A model generated the notes under the pieces. The model had not been told where the DNA came from. It made no database searches and saw only the letters and a list, made by a program, of their open reading frames with translations. Shown piece by piece: positions 9,537 through 16,876 of a stretch of 64,000 nt of DNA. Source of the stretch: Actinomadura rudentiformis (GTDB lineage: Bacteria; Actinomycetota; Actinomycetes; Streptosporangiales; Streptosporangiaceae); contig NZ_WBMT01000008.1 in the NCBI RefSeq assembly GCF_008923185.1, positions 124,001-188,000 of the forward strand, given 5' to 3'. The position numbers and the translations under genes are program-made. Each line of letters begins with the position of its first letter. The first letter of the stretch is position 1.

Positions 9537-9609
9537 CTGGTTCCGTCCGGTTTTTGCACCAAGCTTGTCACCATGTGTGGTTTGGTGGCAGTGACCCCTC
9601 TGGGGTAGA

Positions 9610-9639
9610 TCGACAGTGATGCGGACGTTGCCGTAATCT
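9610..9639 (+). promoter_or_regulatory. Candidate promoter upstream of the second esx gene
   Basis: TCGACA (9610-9615) and TAATCT (9634-9639) are spaced by 18 bp, an acceptable actinobacterial sigma-70-type arrangement. They lie in the 238-bp gap before the esx gene at 9775. The -10 context GTAATCT is shared with the candidate eccD promoter at 5965-5971. This is pattern matching only. Confidence 0.35.
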
Positions 9640-9774
9640 GGTAATGCCCTGGCGGCGCTGGCTGCCGGGCAGGCCGGGCAAGGTGTGGCTCCCGAAAAAA
9701 TTTTGATCAGCTCGGCACCAACGGGGCCCGCGGCGCATCCAAGACGTATCCAGAGACACGAGGAAGGATGACTG

Positions 9775-10089
9775 ATGGCTCAAAGCTCTTCGGTCGACAG
9801 AGCAGAAATGGCTCAGGCGGCCCAGCGGGTCGAGTCTGCGGCACAGGACTTCCACAAGATGAGGGGCGACCTGAGCTCTGAGCAGCAGCAGCTGCAGGCC
9901 AAGTGGATCGGCGAGGCTTCCACCGCCTTCACCAAGGTCTACAACGAGTTCGACGGCGAACTGGGCAAGGTCATTCAGGCCCTCGAGACGCTGCACGAGA
10001 AGATGACGCAGGCCAAGATCAACTACGAGGCCAGCGAGCAGCAGCAGACCGAGAGCGTCAACCAGCTCAACTCCCTGCTCAACCTCTGA
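9775..10089 (+). CDS. WXG100-family Esx protein with canonical W-I-G turn
   Basis: A 104-residue protein with two long amphipathic helices around the turn KWIGEAS, the standard WXG motif. YEASE near the C-terminus is a YxxxD/E export signal. It ends in a Gln/Asn-rich tail. It is the most typical EsxA/EsxB-like protein here, and a likely partner for the W-E-D proteins encoded on either side. The ATG at 9775 follows GAGGAAGGATGACTG, so the start is well supported. Confidence 0.93.
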   Translation: MAQSSSVDRAEMAQAAQRVESAAQDFHKMRGDLSSEQQQLQAKWIGEASTAFTKVYNEFDGELGKVIQALETLHEKMTQAKINYEASEQQQTESVNQLNSLLNL

Positions 10090-10132
10090 CGCGCCGACCC
10101 GAACACTGACCTGAGGCTACGGAGAAGACCCG

Positions 10133-10423
10133 ATGAGCTACAGCTCGATGAACTTCGGCGCTATGCAGCAGGCATACGCCGCGTTCCAGCAGAAGTACAC
10201 CGCCATGCAGTCGGAGCTCGACGACCTCGAGAAGTCGGTCGAGCAGAAGCTGGCGCAGTGGGAGGACGACGCCAAGAACGCCTACATGGACGCCAAGCGT
10301 CAGTGGGAGGCCTCGGCGGCGGACGTCGGCCGCATCATTCAGGCCCTCGGCACGGTCGTCAACTCCTCCGCGGAGACCGGCCAGTCCACCATGCGGTCCA
10401 ACACCCAGATGATCGGCGGCTGA
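10133..10423 (+). CDS. WXG100-family Esx protein (W-E-D variant, paralogue)
   Basis: The 96-residue protein matches the 9246 gene in length and pattern, with QWEDDAKNAYMDA at the turn. Unlike its neighbours it has no C-terminal YxxxD/E motif, so it may depend on its partner for export, as one subunit of known Esx heterodimers does. It starts 43 bp after the preceding esx gene with GGAGAAGACCCG upstream of the ATG. The genes at 9775 and 10133 look like a bicistronic Esx pair. Confidence 0.9.
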   Translation: MSYSSMNFGAMQQAYAAFQQKYTAMQSELDDLEKSVEQKLAQWEDDAKNAYMDAKRQWEASAADVGRIIQALGTVVNSSAETGQSTMRSNTQMIGG

Positions 10424-10438
10424 CCCAGCCGGCATCAC

Positions 10439-10471
10439 GGCCGCCCGTTCCGGTGCGCCGGGCGGGCGGCC
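10439..10471 (+). terminator. Stem-loop after the esx pair
   Basis: A perfect 9-bp GC-only inverted repeat (10439-10447 and 10463-10471, 15-nt loop) lies 16 bp after the third esx stop. There is no U-tract. It may reduce read-through or protect the abundant esx mRNA. Confidence 0.55.
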
Positions 10472-10565
10472 GGATCGGGACCGTCCCGGGGTCAGCGGAC
10501 GTTCCAAGGCAGAGCAGGCAAGTAAATAGAGAGAAGCGGGCATGTTCGGCCCGCGGGAGGCTGAC

Positions 10566-11003
10566 ATGACTGGCGGTAGGGGCGACTACGGGGGCTTTCG
10601 TCTGGACGCGTCTTGGCCCGGACTCGAAGCGACCAAAGACATCGAGATCGACAAGGCCGAGGTCGAGCGGATCTTGAAGGAACTGCGGGCCGACTACGAC
10701 AGCTTCGCCAGCGGGAACGGCTCCCTCAACGACATGCAGTCCAGGGGGAACGTACAGGCCGCGCACCTGGGCAACTACCCCGCAGCCCAGAGCCTGATGC
10801 AGAGCATCACACCGACGCAATCCTTCCTCAGCACTTCCTACAACAGCTTCCTGACCAGCTACGAAGCGATCATCACGGCCCTCGAGAACGCGGTGCAGGG
10901 CTACAAGGACATGGAGACCAACAACACGGCTTCGGCCAACGGCGTGACGACAGGCAACTCCAGCTCCAGGCCCACGACCGGCAACACCCAGTCGTACGCC
11001 TAG
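10566..11003 (+). CDS. Esx-like / ESX-associated secreted protein
   Basis: A 145-residue mainly helical protein with no recognised named family. YKDME near residue 118 fits the YxxxD/E type VII export signal, and the tail is Ser/Thr/Asn-rich and probably disordered. The ATG at 10566 is chosen over the ATG at 10542 because GGGAGG (10555-10560) sits 5 bp before it. It lies between the esx cluster and the glycine-repeat gene in one run of plus-strand genes, so it is likely a substrate or partner of the same system. Confidence 0.75.
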   Translation: MTGGRGDYGGFRLDASWPGLEATKDIEIDKAEVERILKELRADYDSFASGNGSLNDMQSRGNVQAAHLGNYPAAQSLMQSITPTQSFLSTSYNSFLTSYEAIITALENAVQGYKDMETNNTASANGVTTGNSSSRPTTGNTQSYA

Positions 11004-11068
11004 ACCGTCCCGTAGTCGCCCTTCGTAGCAGGCCTTTTCGCAACACCAGGAAGTGAGAGACCAGAGCG

Positions 11069-12361
11069 ATGACTGAGAGTAGGCCACAGACTCAGGTACT
11101 GCGTGTCGAGGCTTCCCCACCGGCCGAGTGGGACGGTGGCCTTGACGAGATGAAGCAGATCCTCGAGAGCATGCAGCCCGCCAAGGTCAAGGATGCGGGC
11201 GCCGCGTACACCGCCGCCGCCGCCAAGTTCGAGACGACCGCCGGTTTGCTCCGCTCCCGAGCCGACGCGCTGGCCAAGGTCTGGAAGGGTGAGGACGCCG
11301 CTGCCGCGCAGAAGCAGATGCAGCGTCTGAACGCCACCGCCAAGGAGTTGGACAGCACGCTCTCCGAGACCGGTAGGGCTCTCGACCACCACGCCAACCA
11401 GCAGATCGAGTTCCAGCGGACTGCTCCCGGCGGCGGCGTCATCCCAGGCTTCACCTACACCGATGCCACGGTCTTCGCGGCCGGCGCAGTCATCGCCGGC
11501 CCCGCGGGCGGCGTCATGGCGGTCGGCGGCAAGAAGGTCGCCGACGTCATCGGTGACATCACTGGATTCTGGGACAGCGAGGAGAAGGCCCTCGCCAAGG
11601 AGCACATGAAGAAGCTCCAGGACTCCACCATCCAGACGAACAACAACTGGATGCCCAGGGACGTCACCACCGACCTTCCCTACGGCGGCGGTAACAACCA
11701 GAGGTGGGAGCAGCCTCCTCGCACGGATACCGGCGGTGGTATCCCCGGTGGCGGTATTCCGGGTGGCGGTATTCCGGGCGGCGGCATTCCCGGCGGTGGC
11801 AACCCTGGTGGCATTCCGGGTGGCGGTGTTCCCGGTGGTGGCAACCCTGGTGGCATTCCGGGTGGCGGCAACCCCGGTGGTATTCCGGGTGGCGGCAATC
11901 CCGGCGGCGGTATCCCCGGCGGGGGTGGCGGTATCCCCGGCGGTGGTATTCCGGGTGGCGGCGGGGGCGGTAGCGACCTCGCCGGTGTCCCCAAGGGCAA
12001 CGGTCCCGGTGGCGGTATCCCCGGTGGTGGCGACCCGTTCGGCCGTGGTGGCGGCGCTGGCGGCGGCGGTATCCCTGGTGGCGGCGCTGGCGGCGGCGGT
12101 ATCCCCGGCGGCGGCATGGCCGGCGCCATGCCGGGCGCCGGCATGGGTGGCGGGGCCGGCCGCGGTGGAGCCGGTACCGGCAAGGGCAGCGGGCTCGGCA
12201 AGGGCGGCATGCGTGCCGGTGGCATGGGCATGGGCGCCCCGATGGGTGGAGCCGGTGGCCGCGGCGGCAGTGAGGATGAGAACGAGCGTTCCACCTGGCT
12301 GACCGAAGACGAGGACATCTGGGGTGGCAGCGACGACGCCGCGCCCCCGGTCATCGGCTGA
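11069..12361 (+). CDS. WXG-domain protein with long GGGIPGGG-repeat tail and acidic C-terminus
   Basis: The 430-residue protein has three parts. Residues 1-125 form a helical WXG100-like domain (turn VWKGEDA). A hydrophobic segment (about 130-160) precedes a linker. Residues 222-390 are almost entirely Gly, Ile, Pro, and later Gly/Met/Ala, built on GGGIPGGG units. The acidic end (STWLTEDEDIWGG, ending PPVIG) resembles the conserved tail of proline/glycine-rich ESX-linked proteins in other actinomycetes. By position and layout it is comparable to PPE or EspB-type substrates that follow esx genes, but not homologous to PPE. A strong terminator separates it from mycP. Confidence 0.8.
   Translation: MTESRPQTQVLRVEASPPAEWDGGLDEMKQILESMQPAKVKDAGAAYTAAAAKFETTAGLLRSRADALAKVWKGEDAAAAQKQMQRLNATAKELDSTLSETGRALDHHANQQIEFQRTAPGGGVIPGFTYTDATVFAAGAVIAGPAGGVMAVGGKKVADVIGDITGFWDSEEKALAKEHMKKLQDSTIQTNNNWMPRDVTTDLPYGGGNNQRWEQPPRTDTGGGIPGGGIPGGGIPGGGIPGGGNPGGIPGGGVPGGGNPGGIPGGGNPGGIPGGGNPGGGIPGGGGGIPGGGIPGGGGGGSDLAGVPKGNGPGGGIPGGGDPFGRGGGAGGGGIPGGGAGGGGIPGGGMAGAMPGAGMGGGAGRGGAGTGKGSGLGKGGMRAGGMGMGAPMGGAGGRGGSEDENERSTWLTEDEDIWGGSDDAAPPVIG
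11733..12120 (+). repeat. Imperfect GGGIPGGG-coding tandem repeat
   Basis: The DNA repeats a roughly 15-18-nt unit coding for IPGGG or NPGGIPGGG, with synonymous changes between copies. The low-complexity array lies inside the 11069 gene and is prone to slippage, so its copy number may vary between strains and may be misassembled from short reads. Confidence 0.9.
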
Positions 12362-12393
12362 GCCCTAGCACGGTTTCCGTGAAGATGGACGAG

Positions 12394-12435
12394 GCGGTGT
12401 GAACGGCCCGGTATGCTCCGGGCCGTTCACACCGC
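12394..12435 (+). terminator. 18-bp-stem intrinsic terminator between the glycine-repeat gene and mycP
   Basis: Arms 12394-12411 and 12418-12435 pair perfectly over 18 bp with a 6-nt loop (TATGCT), followed by TTT. It ends 21 bp before the mycP GTG, so the transcript into mycP must either read through it or start within or just after it. Confidence 0.9.
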
Positions 12436-12456
12436 TTTCGCGTTAGTGAGGTTGTT

Positions 12457-13785
12457 GTGCGACGGATGACACGGTTCCTGGCCGCCGCCGGGGCGAGCTC
12501 GCTGCTCGCGCTGACGGTCGCGACCCCGGCCGGGGCGGTCCCGGGCCCGCGAAGCGAACAGTGGTGGTTCTCCGCGTGGGAGATCCAGAAGAAGGTCTGG
12601 CCGGTCAGCCAGGGTGCGGGCGTCACCGTCGCGGTCATCGACACCGGGGTGAACGCGTCGCTGCCTGAGTTCCAGGGCGCGGTGGTTCCCGGAGCCGACC
12701 TTGAGCGCGGGTCCGGCGACGGTCGTACGGACACCGACACGAAACTTGGTGGCCACGGTACGGGTATGGCCGCGTTGATCGCGAGCCAGGGTGGCCGGAC
12801 GGGCTTTGTCGGCGTCGCGCCGCAGGCGAAGATCCTGCCCATCATCGCCGATAGTCATGAGGCCACGACAAAGGGCATTCGCTATGCCGTGGACCATGGC
12901 GCGAAGGTGATCAGCATTTCACAGGGGCACACCGCCTCGCAGGGATGCGAGCCGAACTATCAGCAGGCGATCAGTTACGCACTGCAGAAGGATGCGGTGG
13001 TGGTTGTCTCCGCTGGTAACTCCGGGAACGCATCAAATAGGCCGGAATCTCCGGCCAACTGCGCTGGGGTCCTGGCGGTCGGCGCTGTCGACAACAAGAA
13101 GAAGGCGTGGATCGGAACTCAACGTCAACCGTATGTCGCCGTGGCCGCACCCGGTGCACCGGTCACCTCGGTCGGCAAAGAAGGCAGGCTGGTCGGCGAT
13201 GTGATCGGAACCAGTCAGGCTGCGGCGCTCACGTCGGCGGTCGCCGCGCTGGTGCGATCGAAACACCCGCAGATGTCGAACCGCGAAGTGGTGCAGCGGA
13301 TCATCGCATCGGCCGTTGACGCCGGACCTCCCGGCATGGACAACATGACCGGCGCCGGTGTGATCATTCCGGAGCGGGCGCTGAACGCCAACGTGCCGAA
13401 GAGCGCACCGAATCCTGTGTTCGATCGGTTCGACCGTCTCCCCAAGGCCCCGCCGGGGCAAACAGGGGCCGCCCAGACTCCGGACATCGCGGAGCCGAAG
13501 AACAATGACACCCGGAACAGCATCATCACGCTCGTCATCGCCCTGGGCGGGATCCTCGGGGTCCTGCTGCTGGCAGTCGTGATCTTCGTCTTCGCCAGGC
13601 GGGGCGGTAAGGGCGGTCCGCCGTCCGGTGGCTACGGTGGTGGGCCGGGTGCCGGTCCAGGGCAGCAGGCAGGTGGCCCGCCGCCCGGCTGGGGTGCCGG
13701 ATCCCCACGGCAGAGCGGGGGATTCCCGACGCCGCCCCAGGGCCCGCCCGGACAGCAGGGCCCGCCGCCCGGGTACCGGGGCTGA
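12457..13785 (+). CDS. mycP: Mycosin, type VII-associated subtilisin-like protease MycP
   Basis: The 442-residue membrane-anchored S8 serine protease carries an N-terminal signal peptide (about 1-27), the catalytic triad D62 (VIDTGV), H100 (GHGTGM) and S253 (GTSQAAA), and the oxyanion Asn188 (SAGNSGN). A C-terminal transmembrane helix lies at about 353-377, followed by a Gly/Pro-rich cytoplasmic tail. Mycosins stabilise and regulate ESX complexes and process substrates on the outer side of the membrane. The GTG at 12457 is preferred because GAGG lies 5 bp upstream; the ATG at 12466 is an alternative. Confidence 0.96.
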   Translation: MRRMTRFLAAAGASSLLALTVATPAGAVPGPRSEQWWFSAWEIQKKVWPVSQGAGVTVAVIDTGVNASLPEFQGAVVPGADLERGSGDGRTDTDTKLGGHGTGMAALIASQGGRTGFVGVAPQAKILPIIADSHEATTKGIRYAVDHGAKVISISQGHTASQGCEPNYQQAISYALQKDAVVVVSAGNSGNASNRPESPANCAGVLAVGAVDNKKKAWIGTQRQPYVAVAAPGAPVTSVGKEGRLVGDVIGTSQAAALTSAVAALVRSKHPQMSNREVVQRIIASAVDAGPPGMDNMTGAGVIIPERALNANVPKSAPNPVFDRFDRLPKAPPGQTGAAQTPDIAEPKNNDTRNSIITLVIALGGILGVLLLAVVIFVFARRGGKGGPPSGGYGGGPGAGPGQQAGGPPPGWGAGSPRQSGGFPTPPQGPPGQQGPPPGYRG

Positions 13786-13895
13786 GGGGCCGACAGCGGC
13801 CAATCCGTCGCGTCGGACATCGTTCGCGGGCGGCGAGCGATGGTGACTAGCATGCTGGTTCTGTCAGTGGACAGGCTCCCCAGAGAGGCAGTGCG

Positions 13896-14312
13896 TTGAA
13901 GAAGCTGTTGGTCATGCCCGCGGTCGCCTTGGCGCTCGCGTTGAGCGTGAGCGCGTGTGGCTCCGACGACAAGGACAAGGCGGGCGCGTCGAGCAGCCCG
14001 TCGACCGCTGCGGGCTCCACGGTGCCGAGTGCTCCGGGGGTCGTCACGCCGAACAACACCGCCGCACCCGGTAGCGGTACGGGTGCCGGCAACGGGACCG
14101 GCGGCGGCGCCGGCACCGGCAAGCTCACACCGGCGCAGAAGAAGCAGCTCGCCAATCTGGTCAAGGTGGCCAACTGCATGCGCGCCCGGGGGTACACGGT
14201 CGACGAGCCCAAGCCCGGTGACTTCAGCGTGACGCCCAAGAACGTCAAGGACGTGAACGCGGCCAACAAGGACTCCGCGGACTGCGCCAAGCAGGCCAGC
14301 TCCGGCGGCTGA
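13896..14312 (+). CDS. Small secreted lipoprotein of unknown function
   Basis: The 138-residue product has a signal peptide ending in the lipobox LSVSAC (Cys21), so it should be lipid-anchored outside the membrane. A Ser/Thr/Gly-rich linker (about 30-75) leads to a short domain with two Cys (NCMRARGY and DCAKQ) that may form a disulphide. This NCMRxxGxxxP pattern is frequent in short actinomycete lipoproteins of unknown role. The TTG start has AGAGAGG 7 bp upstream. It ends the type VII core run, but a link to secretion is only by position. Confidence 0.8.
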   Translation: MKKLLVMPAVALALALSVSACGSDDKDKAGASSSPSTAAGSTVPSAPGVVTPNNTAAPGSGTGAGNGTGGGAGTGKLTPAQKKQLANLVKVANCMRARGYTVDEPKPGDFSVTPKNVKDVNAANKDSADCAKQASSGG

Positions 14313-14327
14313 GCCCGCCGGCGCAAC

Positions 14328-14381
14328 ATAACGCTCGAGCGAAACAGCCACCTTGTAATGCCCTTTTCGCTCGAGCGTTAT
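14328..14381. repeat. 17-bp perfect inverted repeat, each arm containing a 10-bp palindrome
   Basis: Arms 14328-14344 and 14365-14381 match perfectly with a 20-nt spacer. Each contains the self-complementary CGCTCGAGCG, so the same palindrome also occurs as a direct repeat. It lies 15 bp after the lipoprotein stop, at the junction of the conserved type VII core and the accessory island. It may be a terminator, a dyad operator, or a trace of a mobile element end. Confidence 0.8.
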
Positions 14382-14402
14382 TAACGTTCCCCCACGAGAA
14401 GC

Positions 14403-14579
14403 GTGGGAGGTTTCCAGTGCTGGCTCAACCGCGAAACCTCCCGGAATTTCGCCCTGTCGACCACGATCGCCGGTACCGGTGTCTTCGTCGGCGGCGCGGC
14501 AATCTCTCTCGGCGCCAGCATCGAGCGCGCCTCCGTTCAGGTCGCCCCGTTTCCGGGGACAGGCACAGCGCTGCCGTAG
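14403..14579 (+). CDS. Possible small membrane protein or gene remnant
   Basis: A 58-codon frame from a GTG (GAGAAG just upstream) codes for a plausible membrane helix (TTIAGTGVFVGGAAISLGAS) and ends in a TAG. No family is recognised. A 10-bp inverted repeat (14405-14414 / 14433-14442) and a 6-bp hairpin (14392-14408) overlap its 5' end. In the next frame, up to 14677, a Pro/Gln-rich coding-like tail (PVQAQPGYPYQFQ) ends at a stop, so this could be the decayed end of a larger gene. Confidence 0.25.
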   Translation: MGGFQCWLNRETSRNFALSTTIAGTGVFVGGAAISLGASIERASVQVAPFPGTGTALP

Positions 14580-14689
14580 GCGGACCATGGCCCGGCGGCC
14601 CTGGCACGCAACTCAGGCCGTCGCCCGTCCAGGCGCAGCCGGGGTACCCGTACCAGTTCCAGCGCTCCGGCCTGTAGCAGCAAACCCTT

Positions 14690-15260
14690 CTCTCTGGACA
14701 GCCGTCAACGACGCGGCGGACCTGCGTCTAGAACGAGTTCAGCTCGGCGCCGCAGAGATCTGTGACGGGCGAGCACTGACCTCGTCCTACGATCTCGCCG
14801 GTAACATCGTGGGCCGCCGGACGCCGTCCGGAGCCGCGAGCCGCGAGCCGCTGGACCTTCGACGTGGCCGGTCAGCCGCTCAGTATCGACACGGCCGGTC
14901 AGACGATCCGGTTCCTGCACGATGCGCGGGCCGCCAGGTCCAACGACGGGTGGGATCCGGACCGGTGCTCACCCAGCAGTGGGACGCAGCCCACCGGATG
15001 ATCGCGCAATCCCTCTGGGGCGTCCCCGCGCCCACCACTGGCCAAGCACCGCTCCTCCAGCACCGGACCTACCAGTACCGTCCGGACGGCAACGTCACCG
15101 CCATCGGTGACCGGCGCTTCGCACTCGACCGCGCCGAACATGTGACCGCCGTTCAAGCCCGTGACTGGGCCGAGCGATACGCCTATGACACCACCGGCAA
15201 CATCACCGAGGCGGACTGGCCGGTCGCACGCGAGGGGGACGACGCCGGTCTACTGGGGGC
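14690..15260 (+). pseudogene. Frameshifted fragment of an RHS/YD-repeat toxin gene
   Basis: Translated pieces match the intact RHS protein encoded at 21891-25736. AEICDGRALTSSYD corresponds to AEICNGQVLTSAYD, RRTPSGA to RRTPSGA, LTQQWDAAHRM to LAQQWDAAHQM, LLQHRTYQYRPDG to LLQHRTFAYRADG, and ERYAYDTTGN to ERYAYDVAGN. The middle part (TFDVAGQPLSIDTAGQTI) is readable only in another frame, so one frameshift near 14850 and a compensating one near 14930 are needed. It has no N-terminal part, no RHS core end and no toxin tip. It is a relic of a paralogue in the opposite orientation to the intact gene. Confidence 0.85.
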
Positions 15261-15295
15261 CGCGAATACGCATGGAGAGCGGTGGTGACCGGGCG

Positions 15296-15799
15296 TCAGC
15301 AGGTTTCGCAGAAGAGGACGTCGCGTATGGTCGCCGGGGCGCCGTCCATTTTTGTTTCCTTTCCCTCGGCCATCTGGTTCAGGATGTCGTCGTCCACGAG
15401 GGCCAGTCCCTTGTCACGCATAAAGTTCTCGATGGTGTCGAGCAGGGAAGTATTTGGGAAGTCGGACAGGGGGCAAGGGCGCCACGCCAGATCTCCCTCC
15501 TGGCCGCAGTGCAGGATGCGGGTCCACAGGGGGCCCTTGGACGAAATCCAGATCCCCAAGGAGTAGGTGGCCGCGCGTGGGTCCGTGGTGGGAGAGCCGT
15601 CGGGCAGGAAGAGCAGACCGAGCTTCTGGCCGGCGTTGTAGCTCATGTCAGCGTCGTGCGACGAGTCCGCCGACAGCACGTCGGAGAGCTCTGCGCCCAG
15701 TTGACTCACGCGGTCGGTGAACGGCCCGGAATAGTCCGGAGCGGCGTCCAGGTAGCGGTGCGGAAAGCCATCAGCTCTTCCAGAGGGCGGAAACATCAT
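15296..15799 (-). CDS. Putative orphan immunity protein (second gene of pair)
   Basis: The 167-residue acidic protein has no named domain that I recognise. The ATG at 15799 follows GGGGAG and overlaps the upstream stop as ATGA, so the two genes are translationally coupled; upstream in-frame sequence up to 16201 is only a shadow. A segment reading GPLWTRILHCGQEGDLAWRP is matched by a relic at about 21346-21425, just beyond the immunity gene of the RHS toxin. That recurrence next to toxin genes is why I call it immunity-like. It converges on the rhs relic, with no intact toxin of its own. Confidence 0.6.
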   Translation of the reverse strand: MMFPPSGRADGFPHRYLDAAPDYSGPFTDRVSQLGAELSDVLSADSSHDADMSYNAGQKLGLLFLPDGSPTTDPRAATYSLGIWISSKGPLWTRILHCGQEGDLAWRPCPLSDFPNTSLLDTIENFMRDKGLALVDDDILNQMAEGKETKMDGAPATIRDVLFCETC

Positions 15800-16128
15800 C
15801 GCTCCCCTTTTCCGTGGACGGCCTCGAGCAGCCGGGTGGTGAGCTCTTCGATGTGTTCGTTGGCGACGATCATCTCTACTTGATCGGAGCGTATGACGAA
15901 GAACTCCCCGAAATTGTGCGGCCCGGTATAAATTGCATCCACCATGGCAGCGGCGGTGCTGAGGATCTCCTCCGGAGATTTGCTTGTATCGGCGAGCGCG
16001 TCCCGGATGTCGAGGAGCATGAGGTACCACCCGAGAGTGCGGCGCCCCTGGCTGTGCACGATTTCCACCAGCTCGTGCACGGCCTGCTGAGCGCTGGCGA
16101 GCCGGTCGGCGAGGGCATCTTCCGTCAT
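15796..16128 (-). CDS. Putative orphan immunity protein (first gene of pair)
   Basis: A small, mostly helical protein of about 110 residues from the ATG at 16128 (MTEDALADRLASAQ); the frame is open to 16254, so a longer form is possible. No family is recognised. Its stop overlaps the next gene by 4 bp (ATGA). The pair lies between the rhs relic and the left WXG-like toxin module, transcribed away from the toxin. Size, coupling and position suggest an immunity or antidote role; nothing in the sequence proves it. Confidence 0.55.
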   Translation of the reverse strand: MTEDALADRLASAQQAVHELVEIVHSQGRRTLGWYLMLLDIRDALADTSKSPEEILSTAAAMVDAIYTGPHNFGEFFVIRSDQVEMIVANEHIEELTTRLLEAVHGKGER

Positions 16129-16384
16129 CGTCAGTCCGTTGTAGCCGTACGGGCGCCCAGGATCCTGCAAAGCCGGCGCCGCCAAGTCTCGGCATACCCA
16201 TCTCCTTGGCCCTTGACGGTCATCTTCGTTCAGAAAGGGCGGGTCGGCGGTCATCCTCGCTCGTTGACCGGTGGCGGTCGCGGTGATGCCCTACCGGGCT
16301 GCCCATGTGGGCGGCGTATGGGGCATTTGTGTCGTTATGCTCTTCACTGGACGAAGAGATCATGGACGGCCGGCGAGGTGTTCG

Positions 16385-16876
16385 ATGGGTCTGCAACTGC
16401 CCGGTGAGTTGATCGGGTTGCTGGGGATGTTGGGGTACACCTGGCCGGAAGCGGACGAGAGCAAGCTTTTCGAGCTGGGTTCTACCTGGATGGGTTTTTC
16501 CGGCACGGTTCAGGGCGTGGCTGCGGATGCCACGAGTGCGGCTCAGCAGGTGTGGTCGGGTAATCAGGGTGAGGACATCCAGGCGTTCCAGAAGGCCTGG
16601 GGGGAAGAGGACTCGCCTGCGGCGATCTTGCAGGATGCGGCGACCGGGGCGATGGCGGTCGGGGCGGCGTTCTTCGTGTGTGCGGGCATCGTGCTGGCGT
16701 TGAAGATCAACGTGATCGTGCAGCTGATCATCCTGGCGATCCAGATCGCGCAGGCGATCGCGACCGCGCCGGTGACCTTCGGGGCCTCCCTGGCGGAGAT
16801 CCCCATCTTCAAAACGATCACCGGCATCATCATCGACGTCCTCATCGACCAGGCCATTGGAGCTCTCCTTGGGTAA
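16385..16876 (+). CDS. WXG100-like export partner of the deaminase toxin
   Basis: The 163-residue protein starts with a helical WXG-like domain (turn VWSGNQGED, about residue 57) and has two hydrophobic helices in the second half (about 90-145). It resembles the N-terminal WXG-like domain that precedes toxins in CpnT-like proteins, here as a separate gene. By eye about 80% of residues match the protein encoded at 25729-26220. The ATG at 16385 is chosen over upstream in-frame starts by that match and by GAGG 7 bp before it. Its end overlaps the toxin gene by 8 bp, so it probably delivers the toxin to the type VII system. Confidence 0.85.
   Translation: MGLQLPGELIGLLGMLGYTWPEADESKLFELGSTWMGFSGTVQGVAADATSAAQQVWSGNQGEDIQAFQKAWGEEDSPAAILQDAATGAMAVGAAFFVCAGIVLALKINVIVQLIILAIQIAQAIATAPVTFGASLAEIPIFKTITGIIIDVLIDQAIGALLG

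Noticed and set aside
15800..16201. Extension of the 15296 gene upstream of 15799
   Set aside because: The extension overlaps the preceding small gene in another frame and is Arg-rich noise; the ATG at 15799 has GGGGAG and an ATGA overlap.
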